DNA of 11,863 nucleotides from Micrococcales bacterium (GTDB lineage Bacteria; Actinomycetota; Actinomycetes; Actinomycetales; Dermatophilaceae): contig PKWT01000484.1 of NCBI GenBank assembly GCA_003132125.1, forward strand, positions 8,736 to 20,598, given 5' to 3'. The first letter of the stretch is position 1; every line of letters starts with the position of its first letter. The notes below the pieces were generated by a model, which was given only the letters and a program-made list of their open reading frames with translations, made no database searches and had not been told where the DNA came from. Of this stretch, positions 1 to 5,482 are shown in pieces. A program made the position numbers and the translations under genes.

Positions 1-911
1 TTGATCGAGGCATCCATCCACTCGCGCGCCTTGGTGTACGCATCGCGCTGACTGTCCGTGGCGCTGCCGACGCTGAAGGTCCGGTAGTAGCACGTGCGGT
101 AGCCGTTGAACGAGTGGATGATGTCGAAGAACGCCTGGTCACCCGGTCGGATGATCCGGTCGGAGAAGTTGTGCGGGTGGGGGTTGCACCGCTCGCCGGA
201 CACGGCGTTGATCGCCTCGACCTGGTCGGAGCCCATCTCGTAGAGCCGCTTGTTCGCCAGCGCCACGATCTCGTTCTCGCGGATCCCCGGTTTCAGCGCC
301 TCGACAATGTCCTGGTAGACGCCGTCGACCATCGCGGCAGCCTGGTTCAGCAGCATGATCTCGTCCTGGGACTTGATCTGCCGCGCGTCCAGCATGAGCT
401 GTTGGGAGTCGACCACACGCAGACCCTGTCGCTGCATCTCGAACAGGAACGCGGGCTCGACGATGTCGACGCCGACCGGAGCGTCCGCAACCCCGGCGTC
501 CTGCAGCATCCCCTTGATCTCGCGCACTGCCGACTCCATGAGCCCGGCCGTGGGCGCGATGGCGCCACGCAGGCCCAACATCCCCGCATGACAGTCCTTG
601 GGATCGAGCCAGGGGGAGTGCAACCGGTGGTGCCGTGCGGCCGAGCCGAAGTCCCACAGCTTCGGGCCGCTGTCGCGGGTCAGCAACGCATATCGCGTCA
701 TCTTGTCGCCGAGCGCGCCGCCGATCCACGTCTGGGTGGTGTAGCGGATGTTGTAGAAGTCGAAGAGCAGGAAGGCGCCGCACTCGCTGGACTCGAGCGA
801 TGCCTTGGCCCGCCCCAGTCGGTACTGGCGGAGTCGGTCGAAGTTGACGCGTTCCTCGTAGTCGACCCCCATGTGGCCCGGGGCGGGCAGGGGAACCATG
901 TGTGCACTCAT
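1..911 (-). CDS. M24 family creatinase/Xaa-Pro-peptidase-like protein (3' end outside window)
   Basis: Only the first 303 residues are present; the gene runs off the left edge. The N-terminal domain includes LLFDFYNIRYTT (about 48-59), typical of the creatinase/prolidase N-domain. The start of the pita-bread catalytic domain follows, with RQIKSQDEI (177-185), SGERCNPHPHNFSDR (238-252) and FFDIIHSFNGYRTCYYRTF (261-279). In M24 metallopeptidases the last motif carries two metal-binding aspartates. Here the first is present (D263) but the second position is Cys274, so normal dinuclear metal binding is doubtful, as in metal-free creatinase. The remaining His and Glu ligands lie outside the window. 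Likely role: cytoplasmic hydrolysis or lyase chemistry on a small C-N compound, rather than dipeptide cleavage (inference). The ATG at 911 overlaps the stop of the upstream dehydrogenase as ATGA, so the two are translationally coupled. DMSP lyase DddP is a relative, but its FDTD-type motif is not seen. Confidence 0.85.
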   Translation of the reverse strand, partial: MSAHMVPLPAPGHMGVDYEERVNFDRLRQYRLGRAKASLESSECGAFLLFDFYNIRYTTQTWIGGALGDKMTRYALLTRDSGPKLWDFGSAARHHRLHSPWLDPKDCHAGMLGLRGAIAPTAGLMESAVREIKGMLQDAGVADAPVGVDIVEPAFLFEMQRQGLRVVDSQQLMLDARQIKSQDEIMLLNQAAAMVDGVYQDIVEALKPGIRENEIVALANKRLYEMGSDQVEAINAVSGERCNPHPHNFSDRIIRPGDQAFFDIIHSFNGYRTCYYRTFSVGSATDSQRDAYTKAREWMDASI

Positions 912-1867
912 GACGCATCGCCTCCACCAAGGCCGTCGTCGACCTCGACGTTCTCTGGTTTGAGCTCCAGGCCGGAGCTTGCGGCTTGGAGGTCGAGCAG
1001 GATCGCAAAGTCCTCATTGACGCGACCGCTGCTCACGCTGGCCTGAACCAGCTGTGCGGTGATCGCGGCGACCGGCATGGGCACGTCGAGCTGACGGGCG
1101 GCTGCGAGCCCGAGGTCGAAGTCCTTGCGGAGCAGGATCGGCGTGAACGTCGGGGTGTAGTCCAGGTTCACCAACGCGGGCGTCTTGTACCTGGTGAACA
1201 CCGATCCCATGACGCTGTTGTTGATGAAGTCGAGGAAGGCCGCGCGGGGGACACCGCCCTTCTCCGCCAGAACCGTGATCTCGGCCAGCGACTGGGTAAC
1301 GACCCCGAGGAGGAGGTTGTGGCAGATCTTGACCAGGCGGGCGGTGTCACCGTCTCCGACATAGGTCACCGACTTGCCGATGTGCCGCAACAGCGGGGCG
1401 ACGCGCTCGTAGGTCTCCAGCGGTCCGGAGACGACCAGGGTCAGGCCTCCGGCGGCGACGACCTTGCCGTTGCCGCTCACGGGCGCAGCAAGGAAGGCGA
1501 CACCTCGTTGACGGCACGCCTCTCGCATCGCCCCGGACGACTCTGTCGACACGGTGGAGCAGTCGACGACCGCAGCGGGGACGCGCTCAGGGTCGGCCAA
1601 CAGCCCACCGTCACCGTTCAGGACCTGCTCGAGGTCGGCAGGGGTCGAGACCATGGTGAACACCACGTCACGATCGCGCAGGTCGGCGATGCTGTCGGCG
1701 ATCGCACACCCAAGTTCGGCGAGAGGCTCTGCCTTGGCTCTGGTGCGGTTCCACGCGGTCAGGTCGACGCCGGCCCTGGCCAGCCTCGCGGCCATGGCGG
1801 CGCCCATTCGGCCGGTGCCGATCCAGCCCACCGTGAGGGCGGAGGAATCCGTCTTCGTGTCGTTCAT
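908..1867 (-). CDS. NAD(P)-dependent beta-hydroxyacid dehydrogenase (3-hydroxyisobutyrate dehydrogenase family)
   Basis: A 319-residue protein, near the usual 290-320 of the family. It has a Rossmann motif VGWIGTGRMG (13-22, glycines 17, 19 and 22). The substrate motif begins DCSTVS (102-107) and continues to AAPVSGNGK (127-135), with Asn where many members have a third Gly. The catalytic-lysine motif is KICHN (K180, N184), where the common form is KxxNN. The all-alpha C-domain contains RKDFDLGLAAA (247-257). Such enzymes oxidise a 2- or 3-hydroxyacid (3-hydroxyisobutyrate, tartronate semialdehyde, glutamate or succinate semialdehydes) with NAD(P); the substrate here is unknown. The ATG at 1867 was chosen because GACAAGGGCG lies just upstream. 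An in-frame ATG at 1939 was rejected because it would put the promoter and operator inside the gene. It is the first gene of an operator-controlled unit with the M24 gene. The C-terminal tail (about 303-319) is Glu/Asp/Gly-rich. Confidence 0.9.
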   Translation of the reverse strand: MNDTKTDSSALTVGWIGTGRMGAAMAARLARAGVDLTAWNRTRAKAEPLAELGCAIADSIADLRDRDVVFTMVSTPADLEQVLNGDGGLLADPERVPAAVVDCSTVSTESSGAMREACRQRGVAFLAAPVSGNGKVVAAGGLTLVVSGPLETYERVAPLLRHIGKSVTYVGDGDTARLVKICHNLLLGVVTQSLAEITVLAEKGGVPRAAFLDFINNSVMGSVFTRYKTPALVNLDYTPTFTPILLRKDFDLGLAAARQLDVPMPVAAITAQLVQASVSSGRVNEDFAILLDLQAASSGLELKPENVEVDDGLGGGDAS

Positions 1868-1872
1868 CTGAC

Positions 1873-1884
1873 CGCCCTTGTCTG
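1873..1884 (-). promoter_or_regulatory. Leader/ribosome-site element CAGACAAGGGCG, copy 1
   Basis: The 12-nt string CAGACAAGGGCG, read on the minus strand, ends 5 nt before the ATG of the dehydrogenase. An identical 12-mer lies at exactly the same distance from the ATG of the hydrolase at 3040. The core AAGGG can serve as the ribosome binding site. The extra identity on both sides suggests either a copied leader or a second shared control point. Confidence 0.6.
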
Positions 1885-1893
1885 CCGTTTCAT

Positions 1894-1905
1894 GCAATCG
1901 TTTGC
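1894..1905. promoter_or_regulatory. Operator A, GCAATCGTTTGC
   Basis: A 12-bp imperfect palindrome, one base away from the perfect site at 9563-9574. It starts 5 bp downstream of the -10 box of the dehydrogenase promoter and so covers the predicted transcription start. A protein bound here would block transcription. The central CG and the GCAA/TTGC arms resemble LacI/GalR-family operators; that family assignment is inference. Confidence 0.65.
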
Positions 1906-1910
1906 TGTCG

Positions 1911-1939
1911 AAAATAGTCACGCCACAGCAGCATGTCAA
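1911..1939 (-). promoter_or_regulatory. Promoter for dehydrogenase-M24 operon
   Basis: On the minus strand, a perfect -35 TTGACA (1939-1934) is followed by a 17-bp spacer and a -10 TATTTT (1916-1911). Predicted start of transcription is near 1904, inside operator A, giving a leader of about 37 nt. It matches a housekeeping-sigma promoter well and is the best-formed of the promoters in the window. Confidence 0.75.
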
Positions 1940-1972
1940 GGACGTCGGCGCGGCGTATCAATCGGTGCGGGC

Positions 1973-3040
1973 TCAGCGATCTGCGCGCAGGCGCGCTGCC
2001 ATCCAGTCCGCGGTGTACGGCCGGTGCCACGGCGCGACGTTCGCGCACCCGTGGTTGCCTTCCTCCAGCATCAGCAGCTCGACCTCGCCGACAGCCTCTT
2101 GCGCCAGTCGCTCGGCGTGCTGCCACGGGATCAGGCGGTCTTTGCGCCCGAAGACAACCAGGAGCGGGGCAGTGATCCTGGCGGCATGACCCTCCATGCT
2201 GAGCGTGCTCGCGATCCGGTGGGCGTCAGCGTCGTCACTGGCACCTGAGCGAACCTGGAACGTCCTTCGGGTGAGCTCGGGCAGCTGCCCCCAGCAGTCC
2301 CCGAAGTTGTAGGGACCGGCCAGGGACACACACGCCCGGATCCGGTCGCCAAGCTCTGCCGCCACCCGAGGTGCGTAGTAGCCACCCAGGCTGACGCCCC
2401 ACACACCGAGCCGCGCGGCGTCCACTTCAGGCAGGGCGCAGATCGCGTCCGCGATGGCGAGCGCCGGCGCCGACCAGTCTCCTCGAATGGGCAGGTCGTA
2501 CTCTGCTTCCCCTTGACCGGGGCCATCGACGCTGAACGTCGCCAGACCTCTGGCGAGGAAAGGGTCCTCCGTCGAGCGCAGCTCTTCCTTGGTGGAGTCG
2601 AGGCCGGACAGCATGATGACGGTGGGATGCGGACCCTCACCCGGCGGGCAGCGCAGGATGCCAACCAAGGTGGCTCCCTCGAACGGGATCTGGACGCGGC
2701 GGCCGGGTGGTTGCAGGTGCGGCAGCGCGTCTGTCAGGCAGGCAACAGCCCGTCGATGCGCCTCGCGCATCTGATCCAGATCCTCGACGAAGACGAATTT
2801 GCCGAAGTGGTAGTAGACCGAAGCCTGGGTGAGATGTACGCCTGCCGAGATGTGCCGACCCTGCTCAAGCGCCGCGCGGCCCAGGGCCTCGTGCTCGGTG
2901 CCCACCCGTGACCATGCGGCACACCAGTCCTCCCATCGATCCACCTGTCCGGTGACGCGCTGGAAGTCAGAGACGGTCACGCCGTTGGTGGTGAAGCGTG
3001 GCGCCCAATGGGCGATCGCGGAGGCAACCCTGTCGTCCAT
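1973..3040 (-). CDS. Alpha/beta hydrolase, 2,6-dihydroxypseudooxynicotine hydrolase / Ayg1-like
   Basis: A 355-residue protein with a helical N-terminal region (1-110) followed by an alpha/beta-hydrolase core. The nucleophile elbow is GVSLGG (Ser217), the acid is Asp301 in GRKDRLIPW, and the base is His330 in EEGNHG. The oxyanion-region motif is MLSGLDSTKEEL (143-154). Length, the extra N-terminal helical part and triad positions match 2,6-dihydroxypseudooxynicotine hydrolase of nicotine-degrading Arthrobacter, where I recall Ser217/Asp300/His329 plus an active-site Glu248. Asp248 here lies in the same place. That family, with the fungal pigment enzyme Ayg1, cleaves C-C bonds next to ketones; esterase activity is an alternative. 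There is no signal peptide, so it is cytoplasmic. The ATG at 3040 was chosen over 3130 because the latter would overlap promoter and operator and lacks the leader element. It is probably transcribed alone, because the next gene downstream has its own promoter. The substrate is not known; nicotine is not implied. Confidence 0.88.
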   Translation of the reverse strand: MDDRVASAIAHWAPRFTTNGVTVSDFQRVTGQVDRWEDWCAAWSRVGTEHEALGRAALEQGRHISAGVHLTQASVYYHFGKFVFVEDLDQMREAHRRAVACLTDALPHLQPPGRRVQIPFEGATLVGILRCPPGEGPHPTVIMLSGLDSTKEELRSTEDPFLARGLATFSVDGPGQGEAEYDLPIRGDWSAPALAIADAICALPEVDAARLGVWGVSLGGYYAPRVAAELGDRIRACVSLAGPYNFGDCWGQLPELTRRTFQVRSGASDDADAHRIASTLSMEGHAARITAPLLVVFGRKDRLIPWQHAERLAQEAVGEVELLMLEEGNHGCANVAPWHRPYTADWMAARLRADR

Positions 3041-3045
3041 GCAAG

Positions 3046-3057
3046 CGCCCTTGTCTG
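3046..3057 (-). promoter_or_regulatory. Leader/ribosome-site element CAGACAAGGGCG, copy 2
   Basis: This is the same 12-mer as at 1873-1884, again ending 5 nt before the start codon (ATG at 3040). Downstream, both genes open with ATG followed by AACGAC or GACGAC, so the similarity continues slightly into the coding part. It supplies the Shine-Dalgarno sequence of the hydrolase and supports the chosen start. Confidence 0.6.
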
Positions 3058-3087
3058 GCGACTGGGATCGCCCATTTGCCCCTCGGA

Positions 3088-3116
3088 TTGCAATCGAGTG
3101 CAGTCTCATGCATGCT
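3088..3116 (+). promoter_or_regulatory. Possible weak promoter for FAD oxidoreductase
   Basis: On the plus strand, TTGCAA (3088-3093) is followed by 17 bp and CATGCT (3111-3116). Matches to consensus are 4/6 and 3/6. Operator B would overlap the -35 box, so one bound repressor could shut both divergent genes. This is the only spaced pair I could find upstream of the GTG start, and it is weak. Confidence 0.3.
3090..3101. promoter_or_regulatory. Operator B, GCAATCGAGTGC
   Basis: One base away from the perfect palindrome GCAATCGATTGC. It abuts the -10 box of the minus-strand hydrolase promoter, covers its predicted start, and lies upstream of the plus-strand FAD oxidoreductase. It therefore sits where it could control both divergent genes. 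Confidence 0.6.
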
Positions 3117-3130
3117 GTACTACCTGTCAA
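3102..3130 (-). promoter_or_regulatory. Promoter for alpha/beta hydrolase
   Basis: On the minus strand, a perfect -35 TTGACA (3130-3125) is followed by a 17-bp spacer and GAGACT (3107-3102), a weak -10 with 3/6 matches. Operator B starts at the next base. The flanking 11-mer CCTTGACAGGT is also present at the importer promoter. The -35 box overlaps the ribosome binding site of the divergent gene on the other strand. Confidence 0.6.
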
Positions 3131-3135
3131 GGAGG
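3129..3135 (+). promoter_or_regulatory. Shine-Dalgarno AAGGAGG fixing the GTG start at 3141
   Basis: A perfect AAGGAGG lies 5 nt before GTG at 3141. This decides the start of the FAD oxidoreductase over the in-frame ATG at 3108, which has no such site and falls within the promoter region. Confidence 0.85.
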
Positions 3136-3140
3136 CTTGG

Positions 3141-4718
3141 GTGACACCAGCGGTCGGACTCAGCAGTTCGGACCTGCCCGACAGCGCTGATGTGGTGGTG
3201 CTGGGTGCCGGTCACAACGGTTTGGTGTGTGCGTCCTACCTCGCCGCGGCCGGCCTCGAGGTTCTCGTCCTGGAGGCCCGCGACGTGGCCGGCGGCAGCA
3301 CGGGCACCGAGGAGCTGACGCTGCCGGGGTTCGCGCATGACTCATGCTCGAGCGCGCACGTCCTGATCCAGTCGAACCCGCTCATGAGGGACGACGAGCT
3401 CGGGCTGCTGTCGACGTACGGGCTGGAGTACATCCTCACCGACCCTGCCGTCGTCATGCCGCAGCCGGATGGGGACGCCCTGGTGATGCACCGCGACCTC
3501 GGCGGCACCGCTGACGAGATCGCCCGGTGGTCGTCGGCCGATGCCGAAGCCTTCCGCGACCTGTTGTCCGAGTGGTCCGGCGGACTCGCGGCGGTGCATG
3601 GGCGGTGGAGCTCGGGCCTGCCCCTGGGCGAGGACGACGCCGCCCGCAGATACCTCGCCCTGCGCGAGCAGAGCGCGTGGGACGTCGTTCACCAGCGGTT
3701 CAGCCATCCGACGATCCGCTCGTTCATCTTGTGGCTCGCGATGGCCACGATCCAGGACCCCCGCCGAGCCGGCACCGGGTTTCTTCCCTCGTCCACCACC
3801 GCCGGCCGGATCAACTTCGGCTGGGCGACACCTATCGGTGGCTCGAACGCCCTCCCGAATGCGCTCATCCGACAGATTGAGGCCCATGGCGGCGGGGTCG
3901 TGTGCTCCGCGCCGGTCTCCCGGATCGACGTGGCGGCCGGGCGTGCGGTCGCGGTCGAGACGACTGACGGTCGTCGGGTGGCAGCCCGCCGTGCGGTGGT
4001 ATCCAGCGCCCATGCGGCTCAGCTGGCTGACATGCTTGGCGGCACCGAGATCCCCCCGGACATCGCTGAGATGCGGGACTCGTGGCAACCGGGCCTCAGT
4101 GTCTTCGCTGTGCACGCCGCCTTGCGCAAGGACCTCGCCTTCCACTCGAGCGGAGGTTCGATCGAGAGCGTCGCCGGCGGACTGGGCAGCGCCCAGGGGA
4201 TTGCCAAACAGATGGAGGCTTTTCAGCGAGGTGAGCCGGATGTCAGCGACCCCTGGCTGCTCGTCGTCAACCAGACGGTCGTCGACAAGAGTCGCGCGCC
4301 CGGGGGAGCGGCGACGTTGAAGATCCTCACCGTCGCACCATACGAACGTGCGGACGGGCGCAGCTGGGACGAGAGCAAGGACGAGCATGCCGACGCGATC
4401 GTCGACCTGGTCCGGGCCAGGACCGATGGCCTCGGCCCGGCGGACATCCTGGCTCTGCGCGCAGAGTCGCCCACCGACATCGCCGCACACAACCCGCACA
4501 ACCTCGGGGGCTCCTGCCATGGTGGCGAGTTCCTCACCGCCTCGGGCTCTGTCATCCCGGGTTGGCCGTCGTATCTCGCGTCGATCGGTGGCCTGTTCCT
4601 GACCGGGGCAACGACGCATCCCGGCGGGTCGGTGTCCGGCCGGCCGGGGCGCAACGCGGCCCGCGCGGTCCTCACGGACCTGGGACTGGACCCGTCGACG
4701 GTGATGGGGCCGAGCTAG
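3141..4718 (+). CDS. FAD-dependent oxidoreductase, phytoene desaturase-like (COG1233 type)
   Basis: A 525-residue protein starting at GTG. The N-terminal dinucleotide-binding motif is DVVVLGAGHNGLVCASYLAAAG (17-38), followed by VLVLEARDVAGG (41-52), in which Glu45 is expected to bind the ADP ribose of FAD. The C-terminal half contains NPHNLGGSCHGGE (451-463) and GATTHPGGSVSG (489-500), both typical of the carotenoid-desaturase/PYROXD2-like branch of amine-oxidase-fold flavoproteins. These enzymes desaturate or oxidise C-C or C-N bonds. No other carotenoid gene is nearby, so a carotenoid role is unlikely; oxidation of a catabolic substrate fits the context better (inference). There is no signal peptide or membrane segment. 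It is divergent from the hydrolase across a 100-bp gap with operator B. Its last 47 bp overlap the convergent LivF gene, and no terminator hairpin with a T-run is visible there. Confidence 0.88.
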   Translation: MTPAVGLSSSDLPDSADVVVLGAGHNGLVCASYLAAAGLEVLVLEARDVAGGSTGTEELTLPGFAHDSCSSAHVLIQSNPLMRDDELGLLSTYGLEYILTDPAVVMPQPDGDALVMHRDLGGTADEIARWSSADAEAFRDLLSEWSGGLAAVHGRWSSGLPLGEDDAARRYLALREQSAWDVVHQRFSHPTIRSFILWLAMATIQDPRRAGTGFLPSSTTAGRINFGWATPIGGSNALPNALIRQIEAHGGGVVCSAPVSRIDVAAGRAVAVETTDGRRVAARRAVVSSAHAAQLADMLGGTEIPPDIAEMRDSWQPGLSVFAVHAALRKDLAFHSSGGSIESVAGGLGSAQGIAKQMEAFQRGEPDVSDPWLLVVNQTVVDKSRAPGGAATLKILTVAPYERADGRSWDESKDEHADAIVDLVRARTDGLGPADILALRAESPTDIAAHNPHNLGGSCHGGEFLTASGSVIPGWPSYLASIGGLFLTGATTHPGGSVSGRPGRNAARAVLTDLGLDPSTVMGPS

Positions 4719-5481
4719 CAGCCGAGACGGGCGGGCCCTCGGCCGAGGCGGGGGTGGCGCTGCCGCCGAGGTAGAGCGCCGCGATCTCCGGGTTGTCCTT
4801 GACCTCGGCTGCAGTGCCGGTGAGCCGGACCTTGCCACCCTCCATCACCACACCGTGAGTGGCCAGGCCGAGACCGAGCCGGACATTCTGCTCGACCAGG
4901 AGCACCGTCGTACCGCTCTGGTTGAGCTCGTCGATCAGGTCCGCGACGGCGGCCAGGCTGCGTGGGTCGAGACCGAGCGACGGCTCGTCGAGCAGCATCA
5001 GCTTCGGGTCGAGCATCAGACACCGAGCCATCTCGACCATGCGGCGTTGACCACCGGACAGGTTGCCGGCGATGTCGTGTGAGCGATCCGCGACGATCGG
5101 GATCCGGCTGCGGACCATGGCCATGCGCTCCTGCAGCAGCGTGCGGTCGCGCCGGATGAGGTAGCCACCCATCAAGACGTTCTCCTGCACCGTCATGGCC
5201 GGAAAGAGCGCGTGGGACTGCGGAACCTGAGTGATGCCAAGGCGAAGGACGTCCTCGGGGCTCAGCCCGTCGACGCGATCACCGTCAAGGGTGATCTCTC
5301 CCGCGCTGGACCTCAGCAGGCCGCTGATCACCCGCAGGACCGTCGACTTGCCGGCGCCGTTGGGGCCCACGATGCATGTCACGGTCCCCTCGGCGCACGA
5401 GAGATCGACGCCCTGCAGAACATTGCCGCCGCCGTATCCCGCGACGACTCCCTTCAGGGACAGTCCCTTCAACGACGGCAC
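4672..5481 (-). CDS. livF: Branched-chain amino acid-type ABC importer ATPase (LivF-like)
   Basis: A 269-residue ABC ATPase with GTG start. It has Walker A GPNGAGKST (39-47), a Q-loop region ITQVPQSHALFP (83-94), signature LSGGQ (141-145), Walker B LMLLDEPSLGLDP (161-173), and a Gln198 in LLVEQN where a His is usual in the H-loop, as is typical of LivF. It ends with the LivF-type YLGG (237-240). About 29 further residues rich in Pro, Ala and Ser follow; most LivF proteins stop near 235-240. It powers the importer with the LivG half at the inner face of the membrane. It is the last gene of the importer operon and starts 1 bp after the LivM-LivG stop. Its tail is encoded where it overlaps the convergent FAD oxidoreductase. 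Confidence 0.93.
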   Translation of the reverse strand: MPSLKGLSLKGVVAGYGGGNVLQGVDLSCAEGTVTCIVGPNGAGKSTVLRVISGLLRSSAGEITLDGDRVDGLSPEDVLRLGITQVPQSHALFPAMTVQENVLMGGYLIRRDRTLLQERMAMVRSRIPIVADRSHDIAGNLSGGQRRMVEMARCLMLDPKLMLLDEPSLGLDPRSLAAVADLIDELNQSGTTVLLVEQNVRLGLGLATHGVVMEGGKVRLTGTAAEVKDNPEIAALYLGGSATPASAEGPPVSAASSAPSPSTGPVPGP

Positions 5482-5482
5482 G

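Noticed and set aside
986..2248. 420-codon plus-strand frame spanning dehydrogenase, intergenic gap and hydrolase end
   Set aside because: It crosses a promoter-operator region and two real genes on the other strand and has no domain signature.
3108..3140. ATG at 3108 as start of the FAD oxidoreductase
   Set aside because: It has no ribosome site and lies within the promoter region; GTG at 3141 follows a perfect AAGGAGG.
1..4718. Nicotine degradation cluster
   Set aside because: Only the hydrolase resembles a nicotine-pathway enzyme; the characteristic hydroxylases and oxidases are absent.
3141..4718. Carotenoid biosynthesis gene
   Set aside because: The fold is that of phytoene desaturases, but no phytoene synthase, cyclase or prenyl synthase is nearby, and the co-regulated genes are catabolic and transport genes.
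4737..4748. Perfect palindrome CCTCGGCCGAGG near the convergent gene ends, considered as a terminator
   Set aside because: It has no loop and no adjacent T-run on either strand and lies inside the LivF coding region.
3342..4838. 498-codon minus-strand frame opposite the FAD oxidoreductase
   Set aside because: Low-complexity Arg/Pro/Gly-rich translation without motifs; the plus-strand frame has clear FAD and C-terminal family motifs.
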